Below, piece by piece: positions 10,986 to 19,999 of a DNA stretch of 64,000 bases (positions are counted from its first letter, which is position 1; each line of letters opens with the position of its first letter). The stretch is from NCBI GenBank assembly GCA_021401465.1, contig JADDMT010000018.1:124001-188000 (forward strand), given 5' to 3'. The translations under genes and the position numbers were made by a program. The notes under the pieces are model-generated. The model was not told the origin of the DNA and did no database searches. It saw only the letters and a program-made list of their open reading frames with translations. The stretch comes from Teratosphaeria epicoccoides (lineage: Eukaryota; Ascomycota; Dothideomycetes; Mycosphaerellales; Teratosphaeriaceae).

Positions 10986-11644
10986 GTCCGATATGCAACG
11001 AAAGAGGGAGCCAAGGGAGAGCTGGTGATTTTAAGAAAACATTGGGGGGGCAAATAGGCTATCGAGGATCTCCTGACGTCGTTGGAAAACCGGACATGTT
11101 AAGGGAAGTAGACGTGCAATTTACCTAGCCAGAGCACCGTGAATTGTGGCAAATATACTCGCGCAATTGAGGCGCTGCCCAACAGTCTTGGCATGTTGTC
11201 TTTTAGCTTGAACGTCATTTTGATGGATACTGCAAGTCGGCTTTAATGGCATCCTGGCTTGCAAACTATGCAAGATCCATCAGGCGCAAAGACGAATAGC
11301 ATCGATGCGTGCAAGCACGTCGTCATGCTGTCGCGAGAGCACAGGCGAAAATGAGACGAAACGAAAGAAATCAGCTCATCCTCCTTGCGGCGACAGGACG
11401 TCAGAAGGTTTGTTCAGAGACGCCTGCATTGACGTGCATAGCATCTCTCAGCCACCACGCTGAAAGGGGTTGGTATCTTGGTATCTCGAGACATCAATGC
11501 AGCCCAAGCTCATATCCCATCCTTTCCGCCAGATCCGTGCTCTTTTCTACTTGTGGCCTCTATCAACACGACGGTCGGCCAGATTGCGCGTGAACGCTCG
11601 TCTCAACCGAGGCTGTGGAAATCGTTTCGTGAGACGCGAGCCGC
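10986..11644. other. Spacer with no supported gene
   Basis: Only short overlapping ORFs are present. A run of eight G lies near 11044-11051. The right side is the 3' flank of the minus-strand ribosomal protein gene. Confidence 0.4.
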
Positions 11645-12046
11645 TCATGCGACAAGCTGCACCACACCACCGGCCTCCTTGATCTTGCGCTCGGCATCCT
11701 TGGAAAAGTAGCGCGCCTTGACGATGATCGGGACCTCTGGGATGCGACCCTTCCCGAGTACCTTGCTGTAGCCGTGTGCGAGCAAGTCAAGGACGGGGGC
11801 GGTGTCGGAGGACTTGTTGGCGAGGTACTTCTCACGCTGCTCAATTGGGACTAGAGACCAGAGCTACATCTCAATTAGCATGTCGTCCGTGTCGAATCAG
11901 TTTCCTGTTCGTACCTTGTCGAGGTTGATGACCGGCTTCCAGAACTGGTTCTGGAGCTTGTGGAAGTATCGCATACCGACTTTACCGAAGTAGCCCGGGT
12001 GGTATTTGTCCATGTTGGTACGGTGATGATGCTGACCACCGGCAAG

Positions 12047-12079
<33 letters not shown>

Positions 12080-12247
12080 AACACGACCGTGACCGGCCGA
12101 GACGTGACCGCGGCTGGAAGGGAGAGATTATCAGCATTTGCGTACTATGCAATTCAGGCCCTTTGTGCGTTGGAGCGCTGTGACATAGCCTTGGATGGAG
12201 CAAGGGAAGACATACTGCTTGCGGGTCTGACTCTTTCTGGTTGGCAT
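11645..12247 (-). CDS. RPL28: Large-subunit ribosomal protein uL15 (L28/L27a)
   Basis: Cytosolic 60S ribosomal protein. Three exons on the minus strand: 12247-12216 (11 codons), 12113-11915 and 11863-11645, giving exactly 149 residues, the usual length of eukaryotic L27a/L28. The exon joins restore the conserved N-terminus (MPTRKSQTRKHRGHVSAGHG) and the HPGGRGLAGG and NLDKLW-SLVPIEQR segments. The introns are about 102 and 51 nt with GT/AG borders; a first intron right after a very short first exon is common in ribosomal protein genes. The protein ends in KEAGGVVQLVA, matching the family. Expected to be highly expressed and growth regulated. Confidence 0.95.
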
Positions 12248-12643
12248 TGTGCTGATGCTGACTTGACACTTCCTATATTCCCGGCAAGCAGGAGTTGGTC
12301 TGCAAATTCGACGTCGAGATTTTGAAAGCCTGGTCGGCTTGGCAAGTTGTCATCACGTGACCGTGGCCACGGAGCGAATCCGACTGGTTCGAACACATCA
12401 TGAAGTCACGTCCTCAAGATTACATTGAGAGGATCAACATACTACATCGTGACCCAATGAATGCGTATGCGCCTGTATGTCGCGCCAGCTCCTGCGATGA
12501 CAAGCGCCCGCGAGAAAACCGTTTGCACTCGCAGGTCTGTTTCATTGGCTTTGCACATCACCACCATACATCTCCAATTCTCTGCTATGAAGCCACTGCC
12601 ATCCAGGCTTCTGTTGATGTTCTGCCATAATGCACAGCTCACA
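12248..12643. other. Spacer between RPL28 promoter and F-box gene
   Basis: This is the upstream region of the minus-strand ribosomal gene and the 3' flank of the minus-strand F-box locus. Nothing else is supported. Confidence 0.4.
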
Positions 12644-13204
12644 TCACTTAGCCCAATCAGCGCCAGTCAACAGTTCCGCCACGTCCACGAGCTCGCCCAG
12701 TGTCATTGGCTCATACTCCTCCCACTTCGCGCACTCCGACCTAGGCCAGCAGTCCAGCAAGCGAATACCACATGGTTGGCTGGTCGCGAACATCCGTCGC
12801 CAAGAGTCTTCCCTGCGTTGACCTCCAGGTGCCGCCAGACACCTGGGCCTCCCGTCATTGTCCTTCTAGAACAGCGCGATACCCACCAAATCTTTATGCT
12901 CGCTCATCCAGGGCCCATCCAATTTGTCCGGCGTGTGCGCCTCATTTGAGTTGTGTAAACGCACTTGCCCGTCCGGCACGTTGAAGACGCGGGAGATGAG
13001 GGGATTGATGCTCGTATTAGTGTGCTTCGCGGGCTTGGTAGGGCGGAAGAACAGAGCTTCTTGAATGTGTGGCGAGCCGGCGATTGTGTGGTAGAAGGTT
13101 TTGCTGACGTGTTGTGCGAGTAGCAAATCGCGCATTGGTAGGCCAAGTAGGATCTGCTCGGCTAGCTCAGTGATGCCAAAGACTTCTGTAGCTTTGCTGC
13201 TCAT
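12644..13204 (-). pseudogene. F-box protein gene with one in-frame TAG
   Basis: Starting at the ATG at 13204 the frame reads an F-box-type N-terminus (VFGITELAEQILLGLPMRDL, then AQHVSKTFYHTIAGSPHIQ with a LFFRPT motif), as in many small fungal F-box proteins. It reaches a TAG at 12868-12866. The same frame then continues without further stops to 12644, encoding the expected C-terminal block (SWRRMFATSQP and MTLGELVDVAELL). The full length would be about 186 residues. The single stop could be a premature nonsense mutation, an allele-specific defect or a base-calling error; no GT/AG intron that removes it and keeps phase was found. A truncated product of 112 residues would still carry the F-box. 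Confidence 0.6.
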
Positions 13205-13488
13205 GATGCAACGTAAGGTTTTGCAGAGGTATTCCTGTTTTTTGTTGCTGCTCAAGATGCTGGGCGAAGATGATTTTCGATGCTGCATGTCGGCGTGGCA
13301 TGCGATTACATGTAAGCTGGCTCAACGCTCGGACTGTCAGTAGCGCAGCCAACGCGCTTTCCAATTCTGCCACGGCAGCCACCATGTCAACATCGTCTCC
13401 GCAGGCAGGAGCAAGCCACGACTCAGTGTCAAGAAGCAGTGACGACTTCATGTCGCTCACCGTCCTGCTCGGGGCGCTTCCATCTGTT

Positions 13489-16059
13489 TCAAGGAGCCAC
13501 GCTGCGGTCAAGACCCTTCAATACTCTCGATCCGTTCTCGAGCTCCTCGATGCCCCTTTCTGCCAGTCTGGCCCATACCTGCGGATACTTGTCCCTCGCC
13601 CAGACCTCCACATCCTTTTGCTTCACTGGGCTTGGCGTGCCCATGAATAGACTACCAAGCACATGTTCATCAACATCCAGCTCGCCTTTCTCATCCGCAG
13701 AAGCAAGAATCTGGACTGCATGCCGAATATCACCTTGTCCGGCGACAGCAGCAACGTAAGAACCCCACAATGTGCAGTCGAGCTCGACGTTCATTTTTCG
13801 AAGTCTCTCCCAAATCTCCTTAGCCTTGAGATCACCGAGATAGGCGTGCTCGCATGCGCGAAAAGCGACGTGGATGCTGTTATAGGACGGTCCCTCTCGC
13901 GATGCTACGATATCGTCCCAGAATCCCAAAGCTTTCCGTGGCTTGCTGCAAGCTGTATACGCAATGAGCAAGGCATTTCGGAGTCGGGTGTTGACGTTAA
14001 TGGTGACGTCGAGCTTCAGCTGATTATGAATGAGCTCCAGCGATTCTATGTCTCTGAGCCTAGCTGCACCCATGAAGGCTGTGACATACGTGTCGATTGT
14101 CGGAATCGTGTCCTCTCGAGAATGCGCGCGCATGTGATTAAAGATGTGCACTGCGATGTCAGGTCTTTCCCGCCTGAAGAACAGCGACATGATGTTCGTG
14201 CGTGGCTCGCGCTGCAGCTCATCGAAACTCTCGCGAAGAATCGTGTATGCATCCCATGTACGCGCCAGTGGTGTCTGAGGGTCAAGACAGTAGGCAAGCA
14301 GCGTGTCTTGGATAGCAGCTCGCTGAGTGGAAGAGAAATGGTATCCGTGAGTGTTGAGCAGATCGGTTACATCGTGCACCTCATCGCGATTAAGATGCAA
14401 AAGTGCAAGAGTAGACACCGTCTGCGGCTCGAATCGGGCTCGCCGGTCGGAGAGATCTGCTGCGACATTCATGATGGTGTCAAAGTCATAACGCTTGCTC
14501 GAGCACAAGGCCGTAATCAATTTGTTGACCGTCAGCACATCCTCTTCGGACGAGACGTCGGTCGATTGAAGATTTTTGTAGGCCGTCAGAGCTCCATCAG
14601 TGTCCCCAAATCTCAGTCTGTAATCAATCTGTAGCATATAGGTTTTCGCGTCGGGATCGATGCCACGTTCACGACCGAGCGCGATAAATCGCTCTGCCAT
14701 ATAGGGGTCCTCCTTCGAGATTGCATACTCCACCAGCGCGTTGATGGTGGCCGTATCGGCTTGCCGCCAATGAGAGCGATCAGATCTTGAATCATTCGTA
14801 CTTTCCATAACTTCTATCATCCGCCCAATTTCATCGACGCCTTTGCCGGTGGCAGCCGCCCACACGAAGATGACATCCCAGATCGTCTTGAGTGGGTTGT
14901 CTTGCATGATTCCCCGAACCACGTCTTGTCCAAAGTCGATGTGACCATGTTTGGCACACCAAATGAGTAGCCTCTTAAGGATCGACCCATACGTCGATGC
15001 GAATAGGACGTTGGTAGCAAAACCCCTATCAAAGTCCGAAATGCTTGCCGTCGACCGCAATCTCCTCCACCAGCTTTGTGTTTCGTTGAGAACGTTTTGA
15101 TCGAGCGTCAAGAGCAGCATCTCCTTGGGAATCCTGGTGCTTATGTCGACCAAGCCGCGCTGTTCGGCCATCTCGAGGGAACGCTGAATCTCAAGCTCTT
15201 GGCCGAGCTGCGCGTAACTTTTTATGATCATGGCCCACACTTGAGCATTCTTGTCACGTAAAGGCCTCTCATGCTTGCTAGATTCGTGGCCAACGGCACT
15301 GCCACCATCGCCATCCTCAGCTCCCAAGTCACCTGTTTCAGTATTTGGCAGATATGTTGCTGCAGCGGACTTCTCGAATTCAAGCTGTGCGTTCCTTGCA
15401 TCACCTGGCTTCCCCGAGGCGACGAGTGCTATACAGTAAGCCTTGTGTGCTACAAAGATGACTTTGGGCAGTGGCGAGTCCTTGCACATCTCCCGAAGCT
15501 CAAATGCCAAGTCGACATGGGATGCCGCAGCATTTGCAGGAGTTCGGTTCGCAAGGGCGAGGACTTGATTTAAAAATTTACCATCGTCAGGAATAGACTG
15601 CTTGGAGTACTTGATGCTGCGTAGCAACAGGCTAGCCTCGATATCGTCGAGTGGGCGCATCGTCTGCATCTTGACCGTCAAGAAGGATTGCATTGCCTTC
15701 ACCATCTCGTCCTGCGGCGGCAAGCGTGCCTTCATCCTCTGCAACTTCTCAAGCCCTCTCATCTTGTCCATTCCCGCCGCCATATCAGGATCCTTCAGCT
15801 CCCTCTTTGGTCTACCAAACATGTTGAGATCGAAGAATGTCCGTCGCGGAGGCAATGCTGTCGCGGCAACTTGACATGCTGTTTTCGTCTCTCTCCCTCC
15901 ACCGCACGCTGATATAACAAATCCTCGCCGCCTCAAGCATTCTCGATGCCCGATCGGTTGATTCGCCAGCAGTCGCCGGAAGACATGGCGGGTAAGGTGT
16001 GAAGGCATCGTTGCGAGCATCAAAGCAAGACTACCGACATTCGAGCATTGCGTTGACAA
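13489..16059 (-). CDS. Mitochondrial pentatricopeptide-repeat-type protein
   Basis: A single 856-codon frame. The N-terminus is basic and rich in Arg/Ser/Ala with few acids, consistent with a mitochondrial presequence. The ATG at 16008 (MPSHLTRHVFRRLL...) is an equally good start to the first ATG at 16059. The body is alpha-helical with degenerate 35-residue-like repeats (for example NALVEYAISKEDPYMAERFI and TYVTAFMGAARLRD), as in fungal PPR proteins that bind mitochondrial transcripts or assist the mitoribosome. A conserved block FFDLNMFGRPKREL follows the presequence. The C-terminus ends in LDRSVAP. The RNA target is not predictable from sequence. It is divergently paired with a mitochondrial ribosomal protein gene. 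Confidence 0.75.
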   Translation of the reverse strand: MSTQCSNVGSLALMLATMPSHLTRHVFRRLLANQPIGHRECLRRRGFVISACGGGRETKTACQVAATALPPRRTFFDLNMFGRPKRELKDPDMAAGMDKMRGLEKLQRMKARLPPQDEMVKAMQSFLTVKMQTMRPLDDIEASLLLRSIKYSKQSIPDDGKFLNQVLALANRTPANAAASHVDLAFELREMCKDSPLPKVIFVAHKAYCIALVASGKPGDARNAQLEFEKSAAATYLPNTETGDLGAEDGDGGSAVGHESSKHERPLRDKNAQVWAMIIKSYAQLGQELEIQRSLEMAEQRGLVDISTRIPKEMLLLTLDQNVLNETQSWWRRLRSTASISDFDRGFATNVLFASTYGSILKRLLIWCAKHGHIDFGQDVVRGIMQDNPLKTIWDVIFVWAAATGKGVDEIGRMIEVMESTNDSRSDRSHWRQADTATINALVEYAISKEDPYMAERFIALGRERGIDPDAKTYMLQIDYRLRFGDTDGALTAYKNLQSTDVSSEEDVLTVNKLITALCSSKRYDFDTIMNVAADLSDRRARFEPQTVSTLALLHLNRDEVHDVTDLLNTHGYHFSSTQRAAIQDTLLAYCLDPQTPLARTWDAYTILRESFDELQREPRTNIMSLFFRRERPDIAVHIFNHMRAHSREDTIPTIDTYVTAFMGAARLRDIESLELIHNQLKLDVTINVNTRLRNALLIAYTACSKPRKALGFWDDIVASREGPSYNSIHVAFRACEHAYLGDLKAKEIWERLRKMNVELDCTLWGSYVAAVAGQGDIRHAVQILASADEKGELDVDEHVLGSLFMGTPSPVKQKDVEVWARDKYPQVWARLAERGIEELENGSRVLKGLDRSVAP

Positions 16060-16260
16060 TAAAAAGGGTAGAGCGGAGTTAGAGTAACACTAGGTAGACT
16101 GTAAAGGACAGTCGGATGCTTGTTGATGTGTGACGAGGTATTGCTGCAGTTCAGCCCTACGACAATCCGCCTGGCATTCCCGCGGCCAAAATTACCCATG
16201 CTGTATCTGCGAGTGATCCACCTTCTAACGTGTCCACACACCTATGCACATTCACACATT
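16009..16260. promoter_or_regulatory. Shared promoter of two mitochondrial-protein genes
   Basis: The 200-250 bases between the minus-strand PPR-type gene and the plus-strand bS18m gene must carry both promoters. No canonical TATA box is obvious. Co-regulation is inference from the arrangement. Confidence 0.45.
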
Positions 16261-17058
16261 ATGTCGCTCGAGCAGTCGCTCAGACGTCTCACGCTACAGC
16301 CAAGCGCGGTGTGCACGCAATGCCGCCGCGCCTTTGCGACAGCCATACTGAGACAGCAGCGAGACAGAGGAGCAGCAGGCGCTCTAAGTGGTATGAGTAA
16401 GAAAGTCCTTTGATCGGCTGCAAATGCTGACATACTCGCAGATTCTATGCAAGCCAGTCGCAGCGCAGAAGCGCAGTCACAGCAGCAACGACAAACACAA
16501 CCCCCCCTCGCACCGCCAAACCCAGTCTCCGCCGCCGCTCCACCCTCTTCAGGCTCGCCCGCCGAGACCGCCCGCAACACTGCCACTCTGGACCTCATGT
16601 CAGATGTCGTCCGCCAATCGACCGCCGCGCGAGCAGCACGCGAAGCCGCCTCCCAGCTCCGCGACATCGAGCGCACCTACAACCGCAAAGACCTCGAAGA
16701 CCAGCTCCCACGCCGCTGGAAGGTCGGCGACGTCTACGCGCCTCACGACCTCTCTGGAGTCGAGATGTCAAAGTGGAAAAAGGTCGGCAAGAAGCCGAGG
16801 ACGAACAGCAAAGGCAGAGATGTGCTGGATCAGCTGGGGATCGATCCGTTGAAGGAGTATAAGAATTTTAGCATCATGAGCGAGTTTGTGACGGAGATGG
16901 GCCGGATACGGCATAGCAGTGAGACTGGACTGCGGCCGGTGAATCAGAGGAAGATGGCGAAGGCGGTCAGGAGGGCGATCGGGATGGGGTTGATTCCCAG
17001 CGTGTATCGACATCCTGAATTGCTCCGAGAGGAGTTGGCTCGCGGGAGGCTGCGATAA
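16261..17058 (+). CDS. RSM18: Mitochondrial small-subunit ribosomal protein bS18m
   Basis: Component of the mitochondrial 37S ribosomal subunit. Two exons, 16261-16390 and 16442-17058, joined across a 51-nt intron with GTATGA and GCTGAC...CAG signals; the product is 248 residues. The N-terminus is presequence-like (LEQSLRRLTLQPSAV...RRAFATAILRQQR), followed by a low-complexity Pro/Ser/Gln segment and an Ala-rich helix. The C-terminal half has the S18 core: DVLDQLGIDPLKEYKNFSIM, then EMGRIRHSSETGLRPVNQRK and KAVRRAIGMGLIPSVYRHPE, with the typical basic RNA-binding residues. Fungal bS18m proteins are commonly longer than bacterial S18, as here. Confidence 0.88.
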
Positions 17059-17702
17059 TGTCTGGATCGGCAGTTGATGGCGTAGGCGGGCACCTGTAGC
17101 AACGAGAGACCATGTATAGGGCAGAAAGCCTCAGCACGGATCGAGCGGTTGCCACAAATATCGACCTGACTACTGTTTACATCTGTGCCGATATATCAGA
17201 ATAGCGCAGCTTGCGAACTGGTACTCATGCAGTATCTGATTCTTCTTGGGCTGCTGTGTGGAAGGAGGGCCGCCTGTGGACACAAAGTACGCCGCAGAAA
17301 TTCGCTTGTGATTCACGACCGTATAATTCCAAGGAACGCGGCCCGAAAGATCGGCTAACAGTGCCTCGTAAGAGCACGAGGTAGCACCAACAGCCCGCGT
17401 GCAGCTTGGCAGCAAGGCTGAGCTGGATTATCATTTCCCTTTTCGGTCGCATGTGCTGCTGCTGAGGAAGCAGGATGGATCTATTTATTCACCAGCGAGA
17501 AGGAGCGAGCTGATACAGGAAAGATCTCCGGTATAAAGAAATCGTAAAGTCCAATTCAGAATACGCCGCAAGTCGTTCAATCAATTTCCAACCAAAATTC
17601 AGTACTCACAGGTAACGAGCGCTTCAAGTCAAGCACCCCGACGACAAGCCAGACAACTCGAATGCAGAACAACGACCGAAGAGTCCACAACCAAAAGTTA
17701 CG
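17059..17702. other. Spacer with no supported gene
   Basis: Short ORFs only. This is the 3' flank of the bS18m gene and the promoter region of the next plus-strand gene. Confidence 0.4.
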
Positions 17703-18335
17703 ATGGAGGAAATTCCAGGCAGCACGCCAACGAAGACATATACACTTTACCTCCCATCGGTGTGGCTCACAAAGAGCCGAATGGAAGTTCGCAGTCTTGA
17801 CGGTGAAACCTTTCTCTGGAGAAACAAGAAGCAACAAGGCCTTTTCAAATGCTCGATGCTCGAATTCCACTCTCAAAGACCCGACGGACCTGTCGTCGCA
17901 GCTGCTGAATTCAGAATGTCCGCCCGCAGCTTTAGCTACCTTCTCGGCGACCCAGATGCAACAAGTCTGGATACATGGCCCGAAGTCGTGCGCGCAAAAG
18001 GCTGGACAGGCCGAGCATACGAATTCTCTCTCCCTAGTCAAAGAGCGATGACCTGGAAGCGAACCCATAGCAAAGATCTTGGAGCCTCGAAGACCGGCAA
18101 TCAGGATTTCAAGTTGGTGGATGAGAGTGGCGAGGTCCTGGCTGTGCATGTGAACACGCAGAGGTTTCTCAAAGGCAAGATCAAGGAATTTGGGCGGCTG
18201 GAGTGGTTCGTCGAGCTCGGAGGGCAGGACGAGCTGGCTGCGCTGGTGGTGTTGTTGACGATTTTCGAAGATATCCAGAGGGAGGAGAATAGTGCTGCTA
18301 TAATAGTGGGCGCTTCGTCTGCAGCTGGGGCTTGA
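17703..18335 (+). CDS. Tubby-like/LOR-type beta-barrel protein, unknown function
   Basis: A 210-residue single-exon protein with no signal peptide. The pattern is of a 12-stranded tubby C-terminal-like (LURP-one/scramblase-like) fold: an early strand pair (TLYLPSVWLTKSRMEV), a middle TWKRTHS segment, a FKLVDESGEVLAVHV strand pair, and a closing hydrophobic helix (ELAALVVLLTIFEDIQRE). Many fungal genomes have families of such proteins with no assigned role. The fold assignment is inference from pattern, not from a search. The start ATG at 17703 is the first in frame and is closely preceded by stops. Confidence 0.6.
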   Translation: MEEIPGSTPTKTYTLYLPSVWLTKSRMEVRSLDGETFLWRNKKQQGLFKCSMLEFHSQRPDGPVVAAAEFRMSARSFSYLLGDPDATSLDTWPEVVRAKGWTGRAYEFSLPSQRAMTWKRTHSKDLGASKTGNQDFKLVDESGEVLAVHVNTQRFLKGKIKEFGRLEWFVELGGQDELAALVVLLTIFEDIQREENSAAIIVGASSAAGA

Positions 18336-18600
18336 TCTTGTTCGCTGGTGGTCGTGGACTTCGGTTCGCTGTTGGGAAGCGGCGTTCGAGCTGTTGCTGT
18401 GCTGGAGATCCAGCCCGTTTAGGCGTTACAAACTCAGCAGGTCAAGACGCGGTCGACATGCTCGCACTCCAATCCTGCCAACCCAAACTGTGACTTCGCT
18501 TGATAGCGTTCTTGGTAAATTCTACCGGCCGTTTGGCTCGGCCAGCGGGACCCTACTCACCCCGAGGTCCCCTCTGACGATAGCATCGCCCGTACCATGG
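18336..18600. other. Convergent spacer
   Basis: A short 3'-3' spacer between the tubby-like gene and the minus-strand kinase. Nothing recognised. Confidence 0.4.
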
Positions 18601-19440
18601 TCAGGTGCCAGTCTTTGACGTGTTCTGACCCAGTAATAACATGTCGGCAATGCCGTCTAGTCCACGCCAGTCGTTCTCGGGGTCTGATACAGGTGGCATG
18701 TTGTCTGCATCAGAACCACGTGCGCATACGCCTTTCAAGAGTTTCTCTCCGTGAGCCAGGCATGAGTCGAAGTCAACGATCACCGCCCTTCCTTCACTGT
18801 CAACACAAACATTATCAGGATTCATGTCGTTGTGGGCAAGTCCAAGTTCATGGAGGTGCTTAATGCCAGACTCAATGTCGCCCAGAATACTCAAGCGCTC
18901 GTCTCGGCTCAAGGCGTGGTCCTGCCTCGTCAGATACTGCGTGAGGCTGCAGTCGTACTTCTGTAGGCAGAGCTGCTTGATCCGGCCGTCATCCACGACA
19001 GCTCCGTGATACCTGGCCAGATTTGGGTTTGGACGCTTCCTTAGCTGCTCTAGTACACTTGCCTCGTTCAAGAGACAGTCGGCCACAAAGGTGTTGCCTG
19101 GTTCACAGCCCTCAAACGTGAATGATGGCGACTTCACGTAGTGCACCTCTGGCCGAACGTGTGATACTATCGGATGGCCGTCTGGCATTGGTGGATGTAT
19201 GCATTCGGAAGGTACTGGTTGTAAGCACGCCAGAATCTCTTCATCCTCAAGCAGCTCAATGTCTTTCTCAAGCCTACCACAAAATGCCTTGCCATCCACG
19301 AAGGCAGAGACTGACACGTAAGTCTTCATGGGTCGCTCGGAGTCATTAAGGCTTTCTATGGTCCGTAGCGAGAATTGGGAACCGTCTGCAGTCTCGTAAT
19401 CCATGCTGTGTTGACCAATCTCACAGACACGGCGCGTCAC
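18601..19440 (-). CDS. Atypical protein kinase-like protein
   Basis: A 279-residue protein whose C-terminal two thirds resembles a protein kinase. Seen: an EASVLEQLRKRPNPNLARYHG segment (alphaC-like), a hinge with LCLQKYDCSLTQYL, a catalytic loop HNDMNPDNV (about residue 200) and a metal-binding motif VDFDSC in place of DFG (about residue 222). No glycine-rich loop or clear VAVK lysine is visible, and the chain ends soon after the activation segment. It therefore looks truncated relative to full kinases, or belongs to the short, divergent fungal kinase-like families. The Asp in the HND motif and the Asn are kept, so activity is not excluded. Substrate and pathway are unknown. Confidence 0.65.
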   Translation of the reverse strand: MTRRVCEIGQHSMDYETADGSQFSLRTIESLNDSERPMKTYVSVSAFVDGKAFCGRLEKDIELLEDEEILACLQPVPSECIHPPMPDGHPIVSHVRPEVHYVKSPSFTFEGCEPGNTFVADCLLNEASVLEQLRKRPNPNLARYHGAVVDDGRIKQLCLQKYDCSLTQYLTRQDHALSRDERLSILGDIESGIKHLHELGLAHNDMNPDNVCVDSEGRAVIVDFDSCLAHGEKLLKGVCARGSDADNMPPVSDPENDWRGLDGIADMLLLGQNTSKTGT

Positions 19441-19999
19441 TCAGTGCAGAAGTAGGTGGCTATTGCTTGACTGCACCTTCAGGACTGCTGTTGCAATCCT
19501 TGTGCCAAAGTTCATACATGCCAGCACGAGTCAGGTGGGCGGCAGGCGTCGGATGCATGAGGCGGTTGGTTCTCGCGGAAGTCCCAGGTTCGTTATCGTC
19601 CAGATGCCGTGGGACTCGGGATCCAGCCCGAACCAATTGACTTGACAACCGCAATCAACCACAGCCCCGCCTAACCGTTCAGATCGGGCTATAGCGTATG
19701 CACATGCAGCTAGCAAGCGTCTTCTCGCTTAAACTCTCAGGTTGACTCTACATTTCTACCTTCTTGCGCGCATCTCACTCAAGCGCATGCGCATATCACG
19801 TTCTGGTGGAGTCGAGCCATTGGAGCCTGAGCCGAAGTATCACAAAAGCACGCCTTGGAATTCACAAAGCACACCAACCATACAACGAGCACGAGATCAA
19901 CATACTTGGTGCCTGACCCGCGACGGTCTCGAAACATTGTTCCCTCAATATACAATGCTGAAAATTTCAAGCCATTGGTGGCCTGCTGCTTAGCCGCCT
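19441..19999. other. Divergent spacer
   Basis: Upstream region of the minus-strand kinase-like gene and of the plus-strand 908-codon gene. No RNA gene or other CDS is supported. Confidence 0.4.

Noticed and set aside
13167..13511. tRNA-like sequence near 13350-13380 on the minus strand (GTGGCAGAATTGGAAAGCGC)
   Set aside because: No T-arm with GGTTC-type loop and no pairing acceptor ends were found at tRNA distance.
13663..14634. 323-codon plus-strand ORF
   Set aside because: It lies entirely within the PPR-type gene on the other strand and has no recognisable motifs; it is a shadow frame.
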